The notes under the pieces: generated by a model
The model's input: only the letters and a program-made list of their open reading frames with translations
What the model was told of the DNA's origin: nothing
The model's database searches: none
Position numbers and translations under genes: made by a program
Source: Ignavibacteriaceae bacterium
GTDB lineage: Bacteria > Bacteroidota > Ignavibacteria > Ignavibacteriales > Ignavibacteriaceae
NCBI GenBank assembly: GCA_013388545.1
Contig: JACAFB010000002.1
Span: 1-64,000 of the forward strand
Length of the DNA stretch: 64,000 nt
Direction: 5' to 3'
In this document: positions 59,684 to 64,000 of the stretch, one piece after another
How the letters are laid out: the number at the start of each line of letters is the position of its first letter
Position numbering within the stretch: the stretch's first letter is position 1

Positions 59684-60286
59684 GTGAAATTTATCCTGAG
59701 AGCAATAATTTTCATTCTTATCTTCTGTTCTTTTACTTATGGACAGAACCTGGAAATTAGAGAGGGCACAAAACTAATTTATTCTGTCAATACTCAAGAC
59801 GAAAACTATGAATTCATTGTCCAGATTTTACAGATGGAGCCGGACAGAATTTTTGCTTACAGTATGACTAATTCAACTCAAACAACCGGCAAAGTATCAA
59901 TTAAAAAGAAAGCCATTGAAAGCGCTAAAAAACAAATAAATTATTTTAGTGGTGGCAACTTAGTTCTTGATGATGCCTCTACTATCTGGTTGAGCAAACA
60001 GAACTTTCACGATTTATTAACTTTTGGCTCTACTGAACTTGTTTATGATGATGGTTATAAGTCAATACTTTCATCTTCGGGTGAAAGTATATTCCCGGTA
60101 AAAATTGGAGAGAGTATTTACGATATCCCGGTTTTTATTGCAGGCGAACGAGTAACTAATGCAGATAATTTACCATTCAAAAAAAGTTATTTGTTACTTA
60201 ATGACAGATCAAATCCATTGATCATTTCTATGGATCTGGGGTGGAAAGTAAAATTAAAGGAAATAATTCCACCCTATGAATATTAA
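59684..60286 (+). CDS. Exported protein of unknown function
   Basis: A 200-residue protein from a GTG with a strong Shine-Dalgarno (AAGGAGG, 59672–59678). It has a signal peptide (residues 1–20, ending SFTYGQ), then a mostly beta-strand soluble body with a lysine-rich stretch (VSIKKKAIESAKKQINYF). I do not recognise a family. Isolated between the CapA gene and the MFS gene; no function is proposed. Confidence 0.75.
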   Translation: MKFILRAIIFILIFCSFTYGQNLEIREGTKLIYSVNTQDENYEFIVQILQMEPDRIFAYSMTNSTQTTGKVSIKKKAIESAKKQINYFSGGNLVLDDASTIWLSKQNFHDLLTFGSTELVYDDGYKSILSSSGESIFPVKIGESIYDIPVFIAGERVTNADNLPFKKSYLLLNDRSNPLIISMDLGWKVKLKEIIPPYEY

Positions 60287-60348
60287 ATTTATTTGAACCT
60301 GTACTAATATCCCTGATAACATGGACTGAAGAATTGAATAAATATTGA

Positions 60349-60356
60349 TATATTTG
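60349..60356 (+). promoter_or_regulatory. TAnnTTTG-type -7 element of the MFS gene
   Basis: TATATTTG matches the -7 consensus exactly. Its -33 partner is weak (CTG at 60325–60327, 21 nt upstream). It lies 50 nt before the TTG start of the transporter gene, a sensible distance. Confidence 0.4.
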
Positions 60357-60405
60357 CCCCTGTTTTAAACAAGTTAATATTTATTCACTTACAAATTCTT
60401 TTTAT

Positions 60406-61584
60406 TTGAAAAGATTAACTCCTCTTTTCCTAATTTTTCTTACTGTATTCATTGACCTGCTGGGTTTTGGAATATTAATTCCAATTCTTCCAACATTTGC
60501 ACTTAACGAACTGCACGTTGATGAAACTGCAATCGGCATAGCTATTTCAATCTACTCATTAACTCAATTTTTGTTCAATCCGATTTTTGGTGAATTATCC
60601 GACAAATATGGCCGGAGACCAATAATCATCTTATCATTATTTCTTAATGCAATAGGTTACTTAATATTTTCATTCACTTCATCGTACTTACTGCTTCTTA
60701 TTTCAAGAATTATTGCAGGCATTGGTGGAAGCAGCATTGGTGTTGCTCAGGCATACATCGCCGATGTAACAACAAAAGAAGAGAGATCGAAAGGAATGGG
60801 TTTGATTGGTGCAGCCTTCGGCTTAGGATTTGTGTTCGGACCATTGATTGGCGGTTTGCTTTCAAAAGCAGGTTATATGGTTACAGGCTTTGTAGCTGCC
60901 GGCTTTTCACTGCTTGCGTTTATTCTTACATTGATTTTATTACCTGAATCTAATCTGAACAGAAGTTCTAAAACAGGTAAAAGAAAGCTGTTTGATATTG
61001 AAGGAGCAAAAAAAGTTTTCGTAAAACCGGATCTATCAATTATAATATTTCTTTTTTTCGTTCTTACTTTTTCTGTAGCTAACATCTACGGGACTTTTGC
61101 TCTTTTAGGTTTAAAGATTTACCAATTCACAGATCTTCAAAACGGATATATGTTTGGTATAGTTGGAATAACCTCGGCTATCGTTCAAGGGGCATTACTG
61201 AATTATGTAGTAAAGTTTCTGAAAAAGAAAAAAACAATTATTTACGGTTCATTGTTTATGATGGTGGGCCTGGGAATGATTCCTTACGGTGGAAATTTTT
61301 TAGGGCTGGCAGTAGTATCTGTAATCCTTTCTGTTGGAACAGGAATGCTTCAGCCAACTTTGCTAAGTCTGATTTCCGAAGTCTCTTCTGAATCTGAACA
61401 AGGAATAACACTTGGTTTGAATCAATCTCTCTCAGCTTTTGCCCGAGTACTTGGTCCACTATGGGGAGGATTTGCATTTGAGTTTATAGGATATCAGTTT
61501 CCATTTCTTACTGGAGCCGCATTTACATTAATTATCTTGTTGATAAGCATTACTTATCTTCCCAGGAAATTAAAAATACAGTAG
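60406..61584 (+). CDS. MFS transporter (DHA1/TetA-like)
   Basis: A 392-residue 12-TM major facilitator. It starts at TTG (60406), with LTPLFLIFLTVFIDLLGFGILIPILP as TM1. The cytoplasmic loop 2–3 motif A is GELSDKYGRRPIIILSL (about 64–80), and motif C-like GAAFGLGFVFGPLIGG lies in TM5. This pattern is typical of DHA1 drug:H+ antiporters such as TetA. The cargo cannot be predicted. Followed 9 nt later by dusB. Confidence 0.9.
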   Translation: MKRLTPLFLIFLTVFIDLLGFGILIPILPTFALNELHVDETAIGIAISIYSLTQFLFNPIFGELSDKYGRRPIIILSLFLNAIGYLIFSFTSSYLLLLISRIIAGIGGSSIGVAQAYIADVTTKEERSKGMGLIGAAFGLGFVFGPLIGGLLSKAGYMVTGFVAAGFSLLAFILTLILLPESNLNRSSKTGKRKLFDIEGAKKVFVKPDLSIIIFLFFVLTFSVANIYGTFALLGLKIYQFTDLQNGYMFGIVGITSAIVQGALLNYVVKFLKKKKTIIYGSLFMMVGLGMIPYGGNFLGLAVVSVILSVGTGMLQPTLLSLISEVSSESEQGITLGLNQSLSAFARVLGPLWGGFAFEFIGYQFPFLTGAAFTLIILLISITYLPRKLKIQ

Positions 61585-61593
61585 AGTATTCCC

Positions 61594-62598
61594 ATGATCC
61601 AAATAGGAAATACAAAACTAATAAATGCTGTTGTTCTGGCACCAATGGAAGATGTCACCGATCTGTCTTTCAGATTAATTTGTAAGGAACTGGGTGCGGA
61701 TATAGTATATACTGAATTCGTCAACTCTGAAGGTTTAGTGCGAGCTACGGAAAAAACACATAAGAAATTAAAGATTTCAGAATCCGAAAGACCCGTTGGA
61801 ATTCAGATTTACGGAAGTAATATTGAATCAATGGTTAATGCCGCAATTATCGCTGAGAGTGAACAACCCGATTTGATTGATATTAATGCAGGATGCTGGG
61901 TAAAAAATGTAGTAGGGTGTGGAGCCGGAGCAAGTCTGCTTAAGGACCCCGTCTATTTCCAGAACCTGGTTAAGAAGGTTGTTGATGCAGTTAAGATTCC
62001 TGTAACTGTAAAAACACGGCTTGGCTGGGATTCTAAAAGTATTCAAATACTGGATGTAGCGAAAAGAATTGAAGATGCGGGTGCAAAAATACTTACTGTT
62101 CATTGCCGTACAAGGGCACAAGGTCATAAAGGAGATGCTGATTGGAGCTGGATACCAAGGATAAAGCAAACTATTGATATACCTGTCATTCTTAATGGAA
62201 ATGTACTTACTGCTATGGATGTAATTAATGCTTTTAATCAAACAGGAGCTGATGGAATAATGATTGCTCGTGGTGCAATCGGTAATCCATGGATATTCAA
62301 AGAGGCGAAAGAACTTTTAGCTAAAAATGATCTTCAATATGAAGTTAGTAATGAACTCAAAATCAAAACTTGTCTTAGGCATCTTGAACTTGCTATAGAA
62401 ATAAAAGGGGAGAGGCGTGCTGTTATTGAACATAGAAAATTTTATTCAGGTTATCTTAAAGGAATGCCCAATTCTTCAGCTGTCAGAAATAATTTGATGG
62501 CATTATCTGATTTCATCTCTGTACGCGAAGTTCTGCTTAATTATTCAGAGATTCTTCTAAATAATCAACATATTTATGGCTTCGGTCAATCAGTTTAA
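61594..62598 (+). CDS. dusB: tRNA-dihydrouridine synthase (DusB-like)
   Basis: A 334-residue FMN-dependent Dus enzyme reducing uridines in tRNA. Motifs are VVLAPMEDVTDLSFR (flavin-binding), VGIQIYGSNIESM, IDINAGCWVKNVVGCGAG (catalytic Cys), VTVKTRLGWDSKS, LTVHCRTRAQGHKGDADW, VILNGNV and IARGAIGNPWIF. The Cys motif is GCW instead of the common GCP, a small variation. The 3' end overlaps the next gene by 23 nt. Confidence 0.94.
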   Translation: MIQIGNTKLINAVVLAPMEDVTDLSFRLICKELGADIVYTEFVNSEGLVRATEKTHKKLKISESERPVGIQIYGSNIESMVNAAIIAESEQPDLIDINAGCWVKNVVGCGAGASLLKDPVYFQNLVKKVVDAVKIPVTVKTRLGWDSKSIQILDVAKRIEDAGAKILTVHCRTRAQGHKGDADWSWIPRIKQTIDIPVILNGNVLTAMDVINAFNQTGADGIMIARGAIGNPWIFKEAKELLAKNDLQYEVSNELKIKTCLRHLELAIEIKGERRAVIEHRKFYSGYLKGMPNSSAVRNNLMALSDFISVREVLLNYSEILLNNQHIYGFGQSV

Positions 62599-63184
62599 GA
62601 GAAAATTTGCAAGAGTTATTTCAACTCTTTTTGTACCGCCATCATTCACAATAATAGTTTTTACAATCTTTGCATTTTCAATTGAGTCTTCTATTTTGAA
62701 AAAGACAATAGTTTTATTATCCGCATATATTTTTGGTTTTGCTTTGCCGATTTATTCCTTTCTGAAGATGCGCAAGCTTGGTAAAATCAGCGACCAGGAT
62801 GCGATGATTAAAGAACAAAGAACAAAACCTTTCTTAATATCAATTGCTTATTATTTTGCTGGTCTTTTTTTATTATTACTTTTTGAGGTTAGTGTTGTCT
62901 CAATTGCATTTTGGATTTGCCATATTACAACCACTGCTATTGTAATTCTCGTTAATAAATTTTGGAAGATAAGTGTTCACTCGATTAGTTCAGCCGGCGG
63001 AATTACTGCATTGTTTGTTGCCTTTGGAAGTTCTGTTTTACCTCTGTTCATATTACCTGTCCTGGTTGGCTGGACAAGATTTGAATTAAAATGCCATTCC
63101 ACTATGCAGATAATTGCAGGATTATTTTTTGGAACATTGTTAACATACTTACCAATGATTCTGTTAATAAAACATTTTTCCTGA
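62576..63184 (+). CDS. PAP2-like integral membrane phosphatase (divergent)
   Basis: A 202-residue protein with about six TM helices. Three short motifs appear in PAP2 order: KEQRTKPF (about 83–90), a histidine-bearing KISVHSISSAGG (about 125–136) and RFELKCHSTMQIIAG (about 161–175). These resemble the phosphatidic-acid-phosphatase/type-2 signature KxxxxxxRP–PSGH–SRxxxxxHxxxD, but none is exact, so catalytic activity is unproven. The start lies within dusB, so the two are coupled. Confidence 0.6.
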   Translation: MASVNQFKRKFARVISTLFVPPSFTIIVFTIFAFSIESSILKKTIVLLSAYIFGFALPIYSFLKMRKLGKISDQDAMIKEQRTKPFLISIAYYFAGLFLLLLFEVSVVSIAFWICHITTTAIVILVNKFWKISVHSISSAGGITALFVAFGSSVLPLFILPVLVGWTRFELKCHSTMQIIAGLFFGTLLTYLPMILLIKHFS

Positions 63185-63275
63185 AGCAATTTAACTAACT
63201 TATAAGATTCATTTATTTATTTAATTAAATATTTGCTAACTTATTGTATCCTAATGCAAATTATAACAGTCATAG

Positions 63276-64000
63276 ATGATTAAATATCAAACAATTGACG
63301 ACATCGGATTAATTTCGCTCAACAGGCCTGAAAAACGAAATGCTCTTCATCCTGAGATGTGCATACAAATAACTAACTTGCTTGAAAAGCTAGAAACCGA
63401 AAAAAGTATTAAAGCTATTATTATTACCGGAGAGGGAACAAGCTTTTGTGCAGGTGCTGATTTGGAAAATCTGAATGAATTAACTAACGCCGGCGTGAAA
63501 GAGAATCTTTCAGATTCCGAAATAGTTTCAAGATTATTTTTGAAACTTTACAATTTTAATAAACCAACTTTTGCAGCTGTAAATGGACCTGCAATTGCCG
63601 GAGGTTGTGGGTTGGCAAGTGTTTGTGATTTTATAGTTGCAGATGAATTAAAAGCAAAATTTGGATATTCTGAAGTTAAGATCGGATTTATTCCTGCAAT
63701 AGTATCAACTTTTTTTATAAGGAGGATTGGTGAAGGACGGGCTCTGCATTATCTTCTTTCAGGAGAATTATTTGATGCGAAACGAGGGAAGGAAATAGGA
63801 TTTGTAAATTACATCTCTTCTAATCTTATTGATGAAACCATACAAATGGCAAAGACTATTGGCTCTCTGCCACAACAAAGTTTTTTAATCACTAAACAAA
63901 TGATAAAAAACATATCGAATCTTCCGGTTGAAGATTCAATTAAATATTGTTTGAATCTTAATACAATTACCAGGACAACAAAAGATTTCAAAGAAAACCT
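63276..64000 (+). CDS. Enoyl-CoA hydratase/isomerase (crotonase family, 3' end outside window)
   Basis: Not in the ORF track because its stop lies beyond the window. The frame from ATG 63276 is open to the end (about 241 codons). It encodes IDDIGLISLNRPEKRNALHP, then the oxyanion-hole strand GTSFCAGADLENLNELT and FAAVNGPAIAGGCGLASVCD with the second oxyanion glycine pair, and EVKIGFIPAIVSTFFIRRIG. It is a crotonase-type enzyme for beta-oxidation or branched-chain acid degradation, resembling methylglutaconyl-CoA hydratases. The usual family length (about 255–260) suggests only ~15–20 residues are missing. Confidence 0.9.
   Translation, partial: MIKYQTIDDIGLISLNRPEKRNALHPEMCIQITNLLEKLETEKSIKAIIITGEGTSFCAGADLENLNELTNAGVKENLSDSEIVSRLFLKLYNFNKPTFAAVNGPAIAGGCGLASVCDFIVADELKAKFGYSEVKIGFIPAIVSTFFIRRIGEGRALHYLLSGELFDAKRGKEIGFVNYISSNLIDETIQMAKTIGSLPQQSFLITKQMIKNISNLPVEDSIKYCLNLNTITRTTKDFKEN

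Noticed and set aside
61828-62241. 137-residue minus-strand ORF
   Set aside because: It is antisense to conserved dusB motifs and is a shadow.
1-64000. Prophage, transposase or integrase genes
   Set aside because: No frame with transposase, integrase or phage structural motifs was found on either strand.

Overview
The window reads as a low-GC chromosomal segment from the Bacteroidota–Chlorobiota–Ignavibacteriota (FCB) group, most like Ignavibacteria. This is inferred from gene content and promoter style, not from a marker-gene search. The supporting signs are promoters of the TTTG-N20-TAnnTTTG type, a small histone-H1-like protein, the order pheT–coiled coil–zapA–6S RNA–rny, weak Shine-Dalgarno use with many TTG/GTG starts, and numerous exported lipoproteins and beta-barrel-like proteins.

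Region A (1–25.9 kb, almost all on the minus strand) is a Wzx/Wzy-type surface polysaccharide locus. Read in the direction of transcription it runs from a WbpB-like dehydrogenase and WbpD-like acetyltransferase, through a UDP-sugar dehydrogenase, a broken DUF4258/DUF2283 pair, a UDP-sugar epimerase, a short SLBB export protein and a Wzc-like tyrosine autokinase. It continues with a Wzx flippase, then a cassette of DegT aminotransferase, NeuD-like acyltransferase, AMP-ligase, Gfo/Idh oxidoreductase, acyl carrier protein, FkbM methyltransferase and class II DAHP synthase. It ends with glycosyltransferases, a second FkbM protein, a Wzy/ligase-like membrane protein and a methyltransferase cut by the window edge. 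The cassette suggests that an unusual acyl group is activated, carried on ACP and put on an amino sugar. Gaps between several of these genes carry a dispersed repeat family made of degenerate heptamers (CAGCATC-like) and AATGACY-like octamers, including three tandem copies of about 170–190 bp at 17.29–17.82 kb.

Region B (26.0–27.7 kb, minus) is a lone methylmalonyl-CoA-mutase-family large subunit. Region C (28.0–43.1 kb, plus) is housekeeping: tRNA-Leu(UAA), tRNA-Val(GAC), thrS, infC (apparently with an AUA start), rpmI, rplT, pheS, pheT, a coiled-coil protein, zapA, a probable 6S RNA, rny, coaE, proline dehydrogenase, tsaD, chorismate mutase, mltG and an Ig-like lipoprotein. pheS is full length in homology but carries an in-frame TAA where PheS proteins normally have a glycine; this is the most surprising lesion in the window. 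Intrinsic terminators sit only 10–16 nt before the start codons of thrS and pheS.

Region D (43.1–64.0 kb) is a mix of metabolic and envelope genes: hutI and a SPOR lipoprotein (minus); glgA, a gmhB-like phosphatase, a DNRLRE-like lipoprotein, an outer-membrane-like protein, glyA, tatC and a polyprenyl synthase (plus); a UspA protein, a cNMP-binding protein and a HisA-like protein (minus); then an alpha/beta hydrolase, bioY, an HdrD-like iron-sulfur protein, a histone-H1-like protein, a CapA-like protein, an unknown exported protein, an MFS transporter, dusB, a PAP2-like membrane protein and a 3'-truncated enoyl-CoA hydratase (plus).
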